Assembly (NCBI RefSeq): GCF_025356155.1 | Contig: NZ_JANXUQ010000290.1 | Coordinates: 1 to 52,850 of the forward strand | DNA from: Rhodoferax sp. | GTDB lineage: Bacteria > Pseudomonadota > Gammaproteobacteria > Burkholderiales > Burkholderiaceae_C | DNA: 52,850 bases | Reading direction: 5' to 3' | In this document: positions 42,297-51,592 of the stretch, piece after piece | Layout of the letters: each line of letters begins with the position of its first letter | Numbering within the stretch: the stretch's first letter is position 1 | The notes under the pieces: model-generated | What the model saw: only the letters and a program-made list of their open reading frames with translations | Told to the model about the DNA's origin: nothing | Database searches by the model: none | Made by a program: the position numbers and the translations under genes

Positions 42297-43217
42297 ATGG
42301 CCCTGCACCGGCCTAACCCTCCCCCCAACCGCAACGGCGTGGGCGCCAGTTGTGTGGTGCTGCCTGCTGGATCGTGGGCCCGGGTGATCGACTTTTTGCC
42401 GCAGCGCTTTCCAGGCGTCAGCACGGACACCTGGCTGCAGCGCCTGCAGGCGGGCGATGTGATCGACGACCAGGGCCATGTGCTGGGGCCCGATGCACCC
42501 TACCGCGCTGGACTTCGCCTGTACTACTTTCGCGCCGTTGAAGTGGAGCCGCCCATTCCGTTTGAAGCCACCGTGCTATGGCAAGACGAGCACTTGGTGG
42601 TTGTGGACAAACCGCACTTTCTGCCCGTCATGCCCTCCGGCAAGTACCTGCAAGAAACGGTGCTGGTGCGCCTGAAAAACGCACTGGGGCTCGATGCGTT
42701 ATCCCCCATCCACCGCATAGACCGCGACACCGCAGGCCTGGTGCTGTTCTCCAAACAGGTGGCCAGTCGCGGCGCCTACCAGGAGCTGTTTCGCACGCGC
42801 CAGGTCGACAAAACGTATGAATGCATAGCGCCGTGGAATGCTGACCTGCCTTGGCCGCTGCGCCGTGAGAGCCGCATCGCACCGTCGGCCCACTTCATGC
42901 AACAAACCGAAGTGGATGGTGCGCCCAACGCGCTGACCCACATCGCGCCCATCGAGGTGCTGGGCGCAATAGCCCGCTACGCGCTCAAACCCGTCACCGG
43001 CCAGCGCCACCAGTTGCGTGTGCACATGGCCGCCCTAGGCTTGCCGATGCTGGGCGATGGCATCTACCCGACGCTGACGCCGGAGGGCAATGTTCATTAC
43101 AGCCAGCCACTGCAATTGCTGGCCAAGAGCGCTGCGTTTATCGACCCGCTCAGTGGCGGGCGGCGGGAGTTTCACAGCCAGCGCAAACTGCGTGATCTGG
43201 CAGACCTGTCGCAATAG
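42297..43217 (+). CDS. RluA-family pseudouridine synthase
   Basis: The 306-aa enzyme isomerises uridine in RNA. The catalytic motif HRIDRDTAGLVLFSK (catalytic Asp in RIDRDT) is present, as are VVVDKPHFLPVMPSGKY and the C-terminal KPVTGQRHQLRVHMAALG. I start at ATG 42297 rather than the longer frame from 42195, because the extension is encoded by the inverted repeat. The exact rRNA or tRNA target is not evident from sequence. Confidence 0.88.
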   Translation: MALHRPNPPPNRNGVGASCVVLPAGSWARVIDFLPQRFPGVSTDTWLQRLQAGDVIDDQGHVLGPDAPYRAGLRLYYFRAVEVEPPIPFEATVLWQDEHLVVVDKPHFLPVMPSGKYLQETVLVRLKNALGLDALSPIHRIDRDTAGLVLFSKQVASRGAYQELFRTRQVDKTYECIAPWNADLPWPLRRESRIAPSAHFMQQTEVDGAPNALTHIAPIEVLGAIARYALKPVTGQRHQLRVHMAALGLPMLGDGIYPTLTPEGNVHYSQPLQLLAKSAAFIDPLSGGRREFHSQRKLRDLADLSQ

Positions 43218-43222
43218 AATAG

Positions 43223-43273
43223 GCCGCTAGCCCTGGTGGAATATGCGCAAGGTGCTACAAACCTTGTAGCACC
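43223..43273 (+). repeat. Dispersed palindromic repeat, copy C (intergenic, strong hairpin)
   Basis: The copy reads GCCGCTAGCCCTGGTGGAAT, then ATGCGCAA, and ends in a 10-bp perfect stem GGTGCTACAA-ACC-TTGTAGCACC (43251-43273). It lies between two convergent genes (RluA-family and acyl-CoA synthetase), where the hairpin could act as a bidirectional terminator although no T-run follows. Confidence 0.8.
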
Positions 43274-43285
43274 CTGCAAACACAC

Positions 43286-44965
43286 TCAGCTCCACTGCAC
43301 TTTGTCTTTGCCGCCGTACCAGTTGTCCACCCTGGGGGCGACCTCACCCTCAATACGTGAACGGCGAATCTTCATCGTCGGCGTCAAGAAGCCGTTTTCA
43401 ATCGTCCACGGTTGCTGAGCGATGACGATCAGCTGCAGTTTTTCGTGGGCAACCAGATCGGCGTTCACATCCTTCAGCAACTGGGTCAATTCGGCTTCCA
43501 CGTGCTTGCGGAAGGCCACGTCCTTTTGCTTGGGTCGTACCTCTTCGCCCAGCACCACCAGCGCGTAGGCGGCGGGTTGGCCCGGGCCGGAGACCATGCT
43601 CATTTCGACCAGCGGATGGGAGTTGAGCTTGTTCTCGATCGGTGCGGGGGCCACGTATTCGCCCTTGGACGTCTTGAACAGTTCCTTGACCCGACCGGTG
43701 ATCTTCAACAGGCCATCGGCACGGCGCTCGCCACGGTCACCGGTACGAAAGTAACCGTCTGGCGTGAACACTTCGGCATCCAGATCAGGGCGCTTGTAGT
43801 AGCCCACCAGTTGGCCGGGGGACTTGATCAGGATCTCGCCCTCTTCGCTGATCTTGACCTCTACGCCCGGCAAGGGCAGGCCCACGCAACCGGGTGCATT
43901 CACTTCGGGAGTGGAATTGTGCGAGTAAGCGAAGTCTTCAGACATCGCATAACCCTCTATCAAGTTCAGGCCCAGGCGGCGGTACCAGGTGATCAACTCG
44001 GCAGGAATGGGTGCCGAGCCACTGCCGGCCAGCAGGGCCTGGTCCAGGCCCAGGTTTTTGAGCACCTTGCGTTTGACGATGCCGCTGAGGATAGGAATGC
44101 CGAGCAAACGGTTGAGCTTCTTGGGCGGCATCTTGGTGAACACGCCCTGCTGGAACTTGAGCCACAGGCGCGGCACGGAGATAAAGGTGGTGGGCCGCGC
44201 GCGGTTCAGATCCTTGACAAAGGTGTCCAGCGATTCGGCAAAGTAGACATGGGTTTTGCCATCGACCATGGACGAACATTCCACCCAGGCGCGCTCGAAA
44301 ACGTGGGCCAGTGGCAGGTAGGACAGGATACGGTTGTCATCTATATCGCCAATGCGCGACTTGATGTCTTTGGCGATGTTCTCACTGACCTTGGTGATGC
44401 GCTCAAAGCTGTGCATCACACCCTTGGGGGTGCCGGTGGAGCCGGATGTGTACAACAGGATGGCGATGTCGGTGCCCAGCCGTGCCACACGGCCGGCGAG
44501 CGGCGTGGCGCGGGCCACAACGGTGTCCCAACCCTCGTAGCTGTTCTTCGGTGCCAGGGGGAAAGCGATGCAGGGCAAGGTGGCAGGCACGCCGGGCTTT
44601 TGCTGGTCCCAGGTGTCGAGCTTGCCGACAAACAGCATGCTGGCACCGCTGTGCTCCAGCACATAACCAATCGTCTCGGCGGTCTCGGTAGGGAAGATGG
44701 CGACGGTGGTGCAACCCGCCATCCAGATGGCCAGCTCGGCCATGAAGAAGTGGGCGCAGTTCTTGGACAGGATGGCGATGCGCGAGCCCGGCTCAAACCC
44801 CTGGGCCTTCAGGTGGGTCGCCATGCGGCGCGACTGGTCCAGGGTTTGCTTCCAGGTGTAGTCAATGACCTCGCCACCGCCCGTGGGTTGGGTCAGGTAG
44901 ACCCGGTCGGCCAACTTCGCCTCGTGGTCAAAGACATAGTCCAGAATCAGTTTGGGTTTGGCCAC
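43286..44965 (-). CDS. AMP-dependent long-chain acyl-CoA synthetase-like protein
   Basis: This 559-aa ANL-superfamily enzyme has the P-loop YTSGSTGTPKGVMHSF, the A5 motif NLIEGYAMSE, YFRTGDRGERRADGLLKITG and the LFKTSKGEYVAPAPIE region of long-chain acyl-CoA synthetases. The catalytic C-terminal Lys lies in FLTPTMKIRR. It is somewhat shorter than the typical 600-aa bacterial enzyme of this class. It would activate fatty acids with CoA at the cytoplasmic membrane face. Single gene, convergent with the RluA-family gene. Confidence 0.9.
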   Translation of the reverse strand: MAKPKLILDYVFDHEAKLADRVYLTQPTGGGEVIDYTWKQTLDQSRRMATHLKAQGFEPGSRIAILSKNCAHFFMAELAIWMAGCTTVAIFPTETAETIGYVLEHSGASMLFVGKLDTWDQQKPGVPATLPCIAFPLAPKNSYEGWDTVVARATPLAGRVARLGTDIAILLYTSGSTGTPKGVMHSFERITKVSENIAKDIKSRIGDIDDNRILSYLPLAHVFERAWVECSSMVDGKTHVYFAESLDTFVKDLNRARPTTFISVPRLWLKFQQGVFTKMPPKKLNRLLGIPILSGIVKRKVLKNLGLDQALLAGSGSAPIPAELITWYRRLGLNLIEGYAMSEDFAYSHNSTPEVNAPGCVGLPLPGVEVKISEEGEILIKSPGQLVGYYKRPDLDAEVFTPDGYFRTGDRGERRADGLLKITGRVKELFKTSKGEYVAPAPIENKLNSHPLVEMSMVSGPGQPAAYALVVLGEEVRPKQKDVAFRKHVEAELTQLLKDVNADLVAHEKLQLIVIAQQPWTIENGFLTPTMKIRRSRIEGEVAPRVDNWYGGKDKVQWS

Positions 44966-45181
44966 CGCGTGTCTCCTTATAGATTAGGTCTACAGAATAC
45001 CCGATTACGTGGCCCGAACGGCTGTTAAAAGACTCTAAACCATTTAAGCGTTAATCCCTATGGTTGGTCTTTGAAAGCTGGCGAAGCATCTCGGCAGGTT
45101 TCACCGGTATATTCAACGCTCCGGCCCGCCCGGCCTCCTTTTTTTGCGTCAATCTGCGCACCCTTCTCTGGATGAAATTGT

Positions 45182-47335
45182 TTGAGCTCTGACGAATTGG
45201 CCGACCTGTCTCTAGCGGCTTTTGAAAAAATAGTGGGCGCCACACCCGGCTTCAGGCCCCGTGCTGGCCAACACGAAATGGCAGCCTGTGTGGCCGCCAC
45301 GCTGGCCCGTGCCGACCTCGGCGAGCACCCTACCCCTACCAAGGCCATTGCCGTCGTTCAGGCGGGTACCGGCGTGGGCAAGTCCGCCGCCTATGCGTCC
45401 ACGGCCATCGCGCTGGCCCTGGAGCGCAAGACCCGCGTGTTGATCTCCACCGCGACCGTGGCGCTGCAAGAGCAGTTGATGACCAAGGACCTGCCCGCGC
45501 TGGCGCAGTCCATGGACACGCCGTTCTTGTTTGCGCTGGCCAAGGGCCGCGGGCGTTACGTCTGCAAGCTCAAGCTGGAGCGCCTGGTGGGCAACGGTGG
45601 CAGCGCCGATGACCTGTTTGACGCCGATGACGACGCACCCAAGCCCGCCAAGTTTGGCAACACGCTGTCACAAGAAGAAGCCGAAGAACGCCGCATCCGC
45701 CTCTACGAGACCATGGCCAGCACGCTCGCCACCGGCAGTTGGGATGGCGACCGCGACTCGCTGGCCGAAGCCCCCGACGGCCGCGATTGGGCAGGCGTGG
45801 CCGCCGAGCGCCACACCTGCACCGTGCGGCACTGCCCGCGCTTTCGCGACTGCAGCTACTACGGCGCGCGCACCAAGCTGGCCGAGGCCAATGTCATCGT
45901 CGCCAACCACGATCTGGTGCTGGCATCGCTGGGCATGAAGACCCTGCCCGACCTGGACAACTGCCTGGTGATTTTTGACGAAGGCCACCATTTGCCCGCC
46001 GTGGCGCTGGACCAATTCTCCAGCAGCATGGATTTGAGCAATCTGCGCTGGCTGGACAAGCTGCCCAAGATCGTGGGCGAGGTCAGCAGCGTCCTGCACC
46101 TGCACGCGGGTGAGGACGTAGCCACCGTCACCAGCCAGCTCAAGGGCGCGCTGACCCAACTGGCCCGCATGGCCATGGAGCTGGTGTGGGAGCAGACCGG
46201 CCAAAATGCAGCGGGTGAAGGCCAGGACGGCACGCTGCGCTTTGCGCACGGCGTATTGCCTGAGACATTGACCGAGCCGGTGACACAGATCCAGGCGCAA
46301 GCCACCGGCCTTTCCAAAGTGTTGGAAGCCTTGGGCGTGGATGTCAAAGCCATCGCCAAGGACGACCCGGCACAGGCCACGCTGTGCGCACAGTTGTACG
46401 CCAAGCTGGGCAGCCTGGCCCCACGCCTGGGCGCCATAGTCTCAACGGCCAATCTGTTGTTGGAGCATGGTGACCAGCCCCTGGCCAAGTGGCTGAAGAC
46501 CCAGAGCGAACACGGCTACTTGACCGTGACCGCACATGCCTGTCCCATCGTGCCCGGCGACCTGCTGCGCCAGTTCTTGTGGAGCCAGGTGCGCGGAGCG
46601 ATAGTCACCTCCGCATCGCTGACCAGTTGCGGCAGCTTTGACTACTTTCTGCACGAAGCCGGGCTGATCAACAAACCCTATGTGCAAACGCTGGAAGTGG
46701 CCAGCCCCTTTGACTACGCCAAGCAAGGCGTGCTGACCGTGGTGCTGACACAGGCCGAACCCAAGCAGGCCGATGCCTACACCCGTGAGATGGTGGCCGA
46801 GCTGATGCAGGATTTGAAGGACGTGCGGCGCGGCGCGCTGGTGCTTTTCACGTCACGCGCGCAGATGCGCACCGCGACCGAGGCCCTGCCTGCCAGCCTG
46901 ATGGAAGTGGTGCTGGTGCAAGGCACGCAGTCGCGCATGCGCCTGCTGGGCGCCCACATGGCGCGGGTGGAATCGGGCTTGCCTTCGGTCATATTTGGCA
47001 TGCAGTCTTTTGGCGAGGGCCTGGACCTGCCGGGTGCGCTGTGCGAAACCGTGTTCATCACCAAGCTGCCGTTTGCACCGCCCTCGGAGCCCGTGGACGA
47101 AGCGCGCGCCGAGTGGCTGCGCAGCGTGGGGCGTGACCCGTTTAATGAGCTGGTCATACCCGCCACCGGTATCAAGCTGCTGCAATGGACCGGCCGCGCG
47201 ATTCGCACAGAGGACGACCATGCTGCAGTTATCTGCTACGACAAGCGACTGGTGCAGCAAAGTTATGGCCGTCGCATGCTGGCGGGGCTGCCGCCCTACC
47301 GTTTGGAGCAGCGCAAAAGTCGCGGTATTATTTGA
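45182..47335 (+). CDS. DinG/XPD-like ATP-dependent DNA helicase
   Basis: The 717-aa superfamily 2 helicase has Walker A AGTGVGKS (61-68) and four Cys ligands for a 4Fe-4S cluster (C128, C213, C218, C224; the last three in HTCTVRHCPRFRDC). It also has the DEGH box (266-269) and the C-terminal motifs LPSVIFGMQSFGEGLDLPG and QWTGRAIRTEDD. These match DinG, a 5'-3' DNA helicase that unwinds D-loops and R-loops. The start is probably TTG 45182; no ATG fits because a nearby ATG (45172) runs into a stop. The upstream 216-bp spacer contains no other gene. Confidence 0.9.
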   Translation: MSSDELADLSLAAFEKIVGATPGFRPRAGQHEMAACVAATLARADLGEHPTPTKAIAVVQAGTGVGKSAAYASTAIALALERKTRVLISTATVALQEQLMTKDLPALAQSMDTPFLFALAKGRGRYVCKLKLERLVGNGGSADDLFDADDDAPKPAKFGNTLSQEEAEERRIRLYETMASTLATGSWDGDRDSLAEAPDGRDWAGVAAERHTCTVRHCPRFRDCSYYGARTKLAEANVIVANHDLVLASLGMKTLPDLDNCLVIFDEGHHLPAVALDQFSSSMDLSNLRWLDKLPKIVGEVSSVLHLHAGEDVATVTSQLKGALTQLARMAMELVWEQTGQNAAGEGQDGTLRFAHGVLPETLTEPVTQIQAQATGLSKVLEALGVDVKAIAKDDPAQATLCAQLYAKLGSLAPRLGAIVSTANLLLEHGDQPLAKWLKTQSEHGYLTVTAHACPIVPGDLLRQFLWSQVRGAIVTSASLTSCGSFDYFLHEAGLINKPYVQTLEVASPFDYAKQGVLTVVLTQAEPKQADAYTREMVAELMQDLKDVRRGALVLFTSRAQMRTATEALPASLMEVVLVQGTQSRMRLLGAHMARVESGLPSVIFGMQSFGEGLDLPGALCETVFITKLPFAPPSEPVDEARAEWLRSVGRDPFNELVIPATGIKLLQWTGRAIRTEDDHAAVICYDKRLVQQSYGRRMLAGLPPYRLEQRKSRGII

Positions 47336-47362
47336 AATCACTTGGCTCTCACAAAACCCGCC

Positions 47363-47896
47363 ATGAAAAAGCACAACGCCCTGTTACTGCTGATACCCAT
47401 CCTGCTCGCAGGCTGCGAGTCCATGTCGGTCTCCGAATGCAAGGTGGCCGATTGGGGCCGGGTAGGCTTTGCCGATGGCTCGCGCGGTGACGAAGAACGC
47501 CGTATAGCGGCCTACACCGAGGATTGCGGCAAGGCCGGTGTCGTGCCCAATGCGAAGCTCTATCGATACGGCTGGGACCAGGGCATCGTTCAGTTTTGCA
47601 CCCCCGCCAACGGCTGGCGCGAAGGCACCGAGGGCCACGCCAGCAAGGCATCGGTCTGCCAAGGCCAGGCCGGTTTTGTCGGATTCTCCCGCTACTTGGA
47701 GGCTGGCTTGCAAGTGCACAAAACGCAGGAGCAAATGCACCACAACGCCAGCGAATCCGAACGCCTGCAAAAGCGCCTGGAAGAGTCCAAAAATGACGAC
47801 GAGAAAAAAGATCTGCGAGCAGATTTACGCCAGTTGGACCGCGACCAGGTTCGCTTGCGCAAACGGATGACCGAGCAGACGTTGCTAGGGCCTTAA
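47363..47896 (+). CDS. Lipoprotein, DUF2799-like
   Basis: The 177-aa product has a lipoprotein signal (LLLLIPILLAGC, lipid on Cys18). A DUF2799-type Cys-rich domain follows: SVSECKVADWGRVGFADGSR, YTEDCGKAGV, YRYGWDQGIVQFCTPANGW. The C-terminal third is a charged helix. ATG 47363 is chosen because the signal peptide starts there. It follows the helicase gene by 27 bp, perhaps read through from it. Function unknown. Confidence 0.82.
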   Translation: MKKHNALLLLIPILLAGCESMSVSECKVADWGRVGFADGSRGDEERRIAAYTEDCGKAGVVPNAKLYRYGWDQGIVQFCTPANGWREGTEGHASKASVCQGQAGFVGFSRYLEAGLQVHKTQEQMHHNASESERLQKRLEESKNDDEKKDLRADLRQLDRDQVRLRKRMTEQTLLGP

Positions 47897-47947
47897 AGCG
47901 CCACAACAACTCCGGCTCACAACTTCGGTACAAGACTTTGCTACGGC

Positions 47948-48271
47948 TTAGTCGCCGAGTAGTTCATTCATTTGGCGCTTGCGCAAGCCCTCGGGCATGC
48001 TCAGCGTGGTGCGATCCCAACCCTCTAGCACCAGCACCCGGCCCAAGCACTCCTGCAATTCAGCGTGCGCGACTATAGTGCTGTCGGCGATGGTTTGGTG
48101 AACAATGGTTACGTTGTTGGGGTCCTGCAGGCAATTCAATTGGTACCGATAGAGTTCGCGTAACTTACGCAGGCCATCGGCCACTTGCGCTGGGCAGGCG
48201 CACATGTAGATCAAGCCCTCTTCAACGATGTGTACCAGTTCACCGTCAGTAAAAAGTTCAACGTAGTGCAT
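47948..48271 (-). CDS. Small cytoplasmic protein, unknown
   Basis: This 107-aa protein starts MHYVELFTDGELVHIVEEGL, with a strong GAGGAGG ribosome-binding site about 8 nt upstream. A longer frame reaches 48343 but lacks such a site. It has no signal or membrane segment. An IYMCACPAQV motif with two Cys separated by one residue is notable. I do not recognise the family. It lies 84 bp downstream of, and on the same strand as, the adenosine-kinase-like gene. Confidence 0.65.
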   Translation of the reverse strand: MHYVELFTDGELVHIVEEGLIYMCACPAQVADGLRKLRELYRYQLNCLQDPNNVTIVHQTIADSTIVAHAELQECLGRVLVLEGWDRTTLSMPEGLRKRQMNELLGD

Positions 48272-48355
48272 GTGGGCCTCCTCACTTAGTGCGGCGACGG
48301 TATCACCCGCCAAATAACCGCTCATCTCAGAGACATTGTGCAACGCCTCTCGCAG

Positions 48356-49363
48356 TTAGCCAACCTGCTGGGTAAAACGTGCCTTAACTTGGGCCATCGC
48401 AGCGAGCGAAAGGCGGTTGCCATATTGGCTGACCACCTGCCCAGCGGCCTGGTTGGCCAGTTGGGCTGCACGGGCGTGGTTGTAGCCATGGGTTACGGCG
48501 TACAAGAAGGCACCGGCGAACATATCACCCGCGCCATTCGTGTCCATGGCGACCACGGTGGCAGCAGGCACCGCGGTGCTTTGTCCGCCTTCCAGCACCA
48601 GGCAACCCTTGGCGCCACGTGTCAGGCAGACAACACGGGCACGCGCGCTGAGCTTCGTGCAGTTAGCATCCAAGTCTTTGGAATTGCACCAGACCTGGGC
48701 CTCTTCTTCATTGCAAAAGAGGTAGTCCAAGCCATCGCCCAGCATGGCTTCCAAGCCCGAACGGCAGAAGTTGATCATGCTCATATCGCTCAGCGTGGCG
48801 GCCAGGGCCACGCCCGCTTCCTTGGCAATCGCACGGCCCTTTAGCGCGGCGTCCAGCCCAGTGGGTGACGCGGCCAAATAGCCTTCCATGTAATACACCT
48901 TGGAGCGTGCAATGTCTTGCGGGTGCAGCGACGTATGGTCGATATCTGCTGTTGCGCCGAGGAAGGTGCTCATGCTGCGTTCGGCATCGGGTGTGACCAT
49001 CACCATGCAGCTACCGGTCTGGCCAACGGGCGAGCGGCTGTTGGTCAGGTTGCTGGCTACGCCATTGGCGATCAGGTCGTCACGGTAGAAGGCGCCCAGT
49101 TCGTCATCGGCGACGCGGCACGAGTAAAACGCACGGCCACCCAACTGGGCCAACGCCACCACGGTGTTTCCGGCCGAGCCACCGCCAGTGCGGCGCGAAT
49201 GCTGGCCCTTGACTTGTTCTGTCAAATAGGCCTTGCGCTCGGCGTCGATCAGCGTCATGTGACGCTTTTCAACCCCCATGGTCTCCAACTGCGCATCGTT
49301 CACTTCGTATTCAGAGTCCACCAAAGCGTTGCCAATGGCGTAGAGGTCGTAATGTGTAGTCAT
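48356..49363 (-). CDS. PfkB-family sugar/nucleoside kinase, adenosine kinase-like
   Basis: The 335-aa ribokinase-fold protein has the N-terminal PfkB signature RTGGGSAGNTVVALAQLGGR and the C-terminal signature TNGAGDMFAGAFLYAV with the catalytic Asp. Overall it resembles proteobacterial adenosine kinase-like proteins (YDLYAIGNALVDSEYEV start). Substrate is by family resemblance. It is 14 bp downstream of fpr on the same strand, so possibly co-transcribed. Confidence 0.87.
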   Translation of the reverse strand: MTTHYDLYAIGNALVDSEYEVNDAQLETMGVEKRHMTLIDAERKAYLTEQVKGQHSRRTGGGSAGNTVVALAQLGGRAFYSCRVADDELGAFYRDDLIANGVASNLTNSRSPVGQTGSCMVMVTPDAERSMSTFLGATADIDHTSLHPQDIARSKVYYMEGYLAASPTGLDAALKGRAIAKEAGVALAATLSDMSMINFCRSGLEAMLGDGLDYLFCNEEEAQVWCNSKDLDANCTKLSARARVVCLTRGAKGCLVLEGGQSTAVPAATVVAMDTNGAGDMFAGAFLYAVTHGYNHARAAQLANQAAGQVVSQYGNRLSLAAMAQVKARFTQQVG

Positions 49364-49377
49364 GTTGTACGGGTAAT

Positions 49378-50154
49378 TTACTGCTCGACAAAGGCGCGCT
49401 CGACAACGTAGTCGCCGGGCGATGTGGTGTTACCCTCAACAAAGCCACGTGCGTCCAATAACTCACGCATGTCCTTGTTCAGCGCCGGGCTGCCACAGAT
49501 CATGATGCGGTCGCGTGCCGGGTCTAGCGTGGGCAGGCCCAAATCTGCTTCCAGCTTGCCGCTGGCGATCAAGTCGGTGGCGCGGCCACGGTTCTTGAAC
49601 GGTTCGCGCGTTACGCTGGGGTAGTACAGCAACTGCGCCTTGGCGAATTCGCCCAGAAACTCGTCATTGGGCAGGTCGATATTGATGAAATCAGCATAGG
49701 CCAGTTCTTCGACTTGGCGCACACCGTGGAACAGGATCACCTTTTCGTACTTTTCGTAGGTGGCCGGGTCGCGGATCAAGCACAGGAACGGCGCGAGACC
49801 AGTGCCGGTCCCGAACAGGTACAAATTTTTGCCGGGCAGCAGGTAGTCAATGAGCAACGTGCCGGTGGGCTTGCGGCCGACCACAATCTTGTCGCCTACC
49901 TGGATGTGCTGCAGCCGCGAGGTCAGCGGACCGTCTGGCACCTTGATGCTGAAAAACTCCAGGTGTTCTTCGTAGTTGGCGCTGACGATGCTGTAGGCAC
50001 GCAACAGCGGTTTGCCGTTTTCCTGGCGCAGACCAATCATCGTGAAGTGCCCATTGGAGAAGCGCAGAGACTGGTCGCGGGTGGTTTTGAAGCTGAACAG
50101 ACGGTCCGTCCAGTGGTGGACGCTCAATACGGTTTCTTCCTGGAATGCACTCAT
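49378..50154 (-). CDS. fpr: Ferredoxin--NADP+ reductase
   Basis: The 258-aa flavoprotein has the FAD motif RAYSIVSANYEEHLEFF, the phosphate loop KPTGTLLIDYL and the NADP motif LFGTGTGLAPFLCLIRD, plus MICGSPALNKDMRELL. It transfers electrons between NADPH and ferredoxin or flavodoxin, in line with bacterial Fpr of the same length. The C-terminus ends VVERAFVEQ, close to the typical VEKAFVE. First gene of a short unit with the adenosine-kinase-like gene. Confidence 0.92.
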   Translation of the reverse strand: MSAFQEETVLSVHHWTDRLFSFKTTRDQSLRFSNGHFTMIGLRQENGKPLLRAYSIVSANYEEHLEFFSIKVPDGPLTSRLQHIQVGDKIVVGRKPTGTLLIDYLLPGKNLYLFGTGTGLAPFLCLIRDPATYEKYEKVILFHGVRQVEELAYADFINIDLPNDEFLGEFAKAQLLYYPSVTREPFKNRGRATDLIASGKLEADLGLPTLDPARDRIMICGSPALNKDMRELLDARGFVEGNTTSPGDYVVERAFVEQ

Positions 50155-50274
50155 GGGGGGCCTTGCAATGGTTCAAAAACGGACTTGGGGAAAACCCTTT
50201 AGTGTAAATCGTTCGCGAGGCCCTTCTGTCGCGAGGTTGACCGCTGGGAATTGTGGGCGATGAGATGAAGACAT

Positions 50275-50514
50275 TCACCCCACTTTTGTCATCGGGGCAG
50301 CCAAAGTGGTCCACCACCACGTGCACAGTTGCAAGTATCGGGGATCCAAAACGGCTGGCAGTTCACGCGCGGCGCGGTGCACCTCAAAATGCCATCGCCT
50401 AGCCTTGATCTCTGACAGCAGATTCCTCCAGGCAACCGAGGAAAAGTCCGGCGTGGCCAGGCCCACAAGGAATCCGTTTAAGCCTTGCCGCGCGACGGTG
50501 GATTTTTGGGTCAT
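50275..50514 (-). CDS. Small protein downstream of the ABC operon, unknown
   Basis: A 79-codon frame starts MTQKSTVARQGLNGFLVGLA, with AGGAG 8 nt upstream, just 23 bp after the substrate-binding protein gene. The product is basic and contains a CTWWWTT run near the end. The position and ribosome-binding site favour a real gene in the ABC operon, but I recognise no family and it could be chance. Confidence 0.45.
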   Translation of the reverse strand: MTQKSTVARQGLNGFLVGLATPDFSSVAWRNLLSEIKARRWHFEVHRAARELPAVLDPRYLQLCTWWWTTLAAPMTKVG

Positions 50515-50537
50515 TTTCCATCTCCTGAACACAATGC

Positions 50538-51554
50538 TCAGCTGCCCTTGCGGCTTAGAAAGCTTGGCACAAACATGTCAGACCACTTCGCGGGTTTGGT
50601 CTTTATGGTCTTGGCCTTCTCCATGAAGGTCACGTAGTCCATCATGCCCTGCGGTTCCGTGTTGAACTTCGTATCAGGGTCGGCCAGCATGGCCTCAACG
50701 TCGGTCGCTGCCACCGACAATTTGGAGACGCGGATGAAGGTTTCTGCGGCAGCTTTTCGGTTGGCGGCGATGTAGGTATTGGCTTCCTCCTGCGCGTTCA
50801 TGAATGCTTTGGTGATCTTGGGATTGGCTTCGACAAAGAACTTGGGGGAAAAGACCACGTCCAACGTAATGTGACCCAGCACTTCCGGTGAGTTCAGCAC
50901 CTTGTGAACCTTGGGATCCTTGAGCTCTTGGTAGGAGAAAGGGGGAGTCGAAAAATGCGAAGTGATTTCGGTTTTTCCCGACATCAACGCATTGGTCGCA
51001 TCCGGGTGGCTTAGGCTTACAGTGTAAGGATCGAGCTTCGCGTAGTTCTCGATGCCAAAGACCTTTGCGGCAGCCATTTGCAGCACCACCGCAGCCAGGG
51101 ATGTCTTGATGCCGGGGATGGCGATCTTGTCCTTGGGCGTGAAATCCGCCAAGGATTTCACGCCAGGATTGATGGTCAACAGCGTCAGCCCCGTCGTGCT
51201 CATGGCGCCCAAACTGACCACTTCGGAGCGGGGAATGCCTTGCGCCTTGGACCACAGCGTGATGAACCCGGGCGCGCCGGTGCCTGCGATATCCAGGTTG
51301 CCCGAGAGCATGGCATCGTTGATGACGTTGCCACCGTCCAGAGACATCCAACTGGTCTTGACATCGCCCAATCCCAGGAGCTTTGCATGCTTTTCCAGAA
51401 GTTGCTGATCACGCATCACCATCAGCGGCAGATAGAGAATGCCGTAGCCGTGGGAGAGGCGCACGGTGGAGGCTTCCGAATGCGCATTGGATACCAGGGT
51501 CGAAAGAGCAATGCTTGTGGCTGTCAGCGTTGCGATGAATGTACGGCGTGTCAT
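50538..51554 (-). CDS. ABC transporter substrate-binding protein (nitrate/sulfonate/taurine type)
   Basis: The 338-aa product has a twin-arginine-like or Sec signal (MTRRTFIATLTATSIALS... NAHSEA). An SsuA/TauA/NMT1-type binding fold follows: LSHGYGILYLPLMVMRDQQL, LSGNLDIAGTGAPGFITLW, ALMSGKTEITSHFSTPPFSY. It is encoded after the permease and ATPase (order ATPase-permease-binding protein on the minus strand). The transported compound, probably a sulfonate or similar organic anion, cannot be told from sequence. Confidence 0.88.
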   Translation of the reverse strand: MTRRTFIATLTATSIALSTLVSNAHSEASTVRLSHGYGILYLPLMVMRDQQLLEKHAKLLGLGDVKTSWMSLDGGNVINDAMLSGNLDIAGTGAPGFITLWSKAQGIPRSEVVSLGAMSTTGLTLLTINPGVKSLADFTPKDKIAIPGIKTSLAAVVLQMAAAKVFGIENYAKLDPYTVSLSHPDATNALMSGKTEITSHFSTPPFSYQELKDPKVHKVLNSPEVLGHITLDVVFSPKFFVEANPKITKAFMNAQEEANTYIAANRKAAAETFIRVSKLSVAATDVEAMLADPDTKFNTEPQGMMDYVTFMEKAKTIKTKPAKWSDMFVPSFLSRKGS

Positions 51555-51592
51555 GAGAGTCTCCTGTTTTTTGATAGTAGGTAAGTCGGCAC

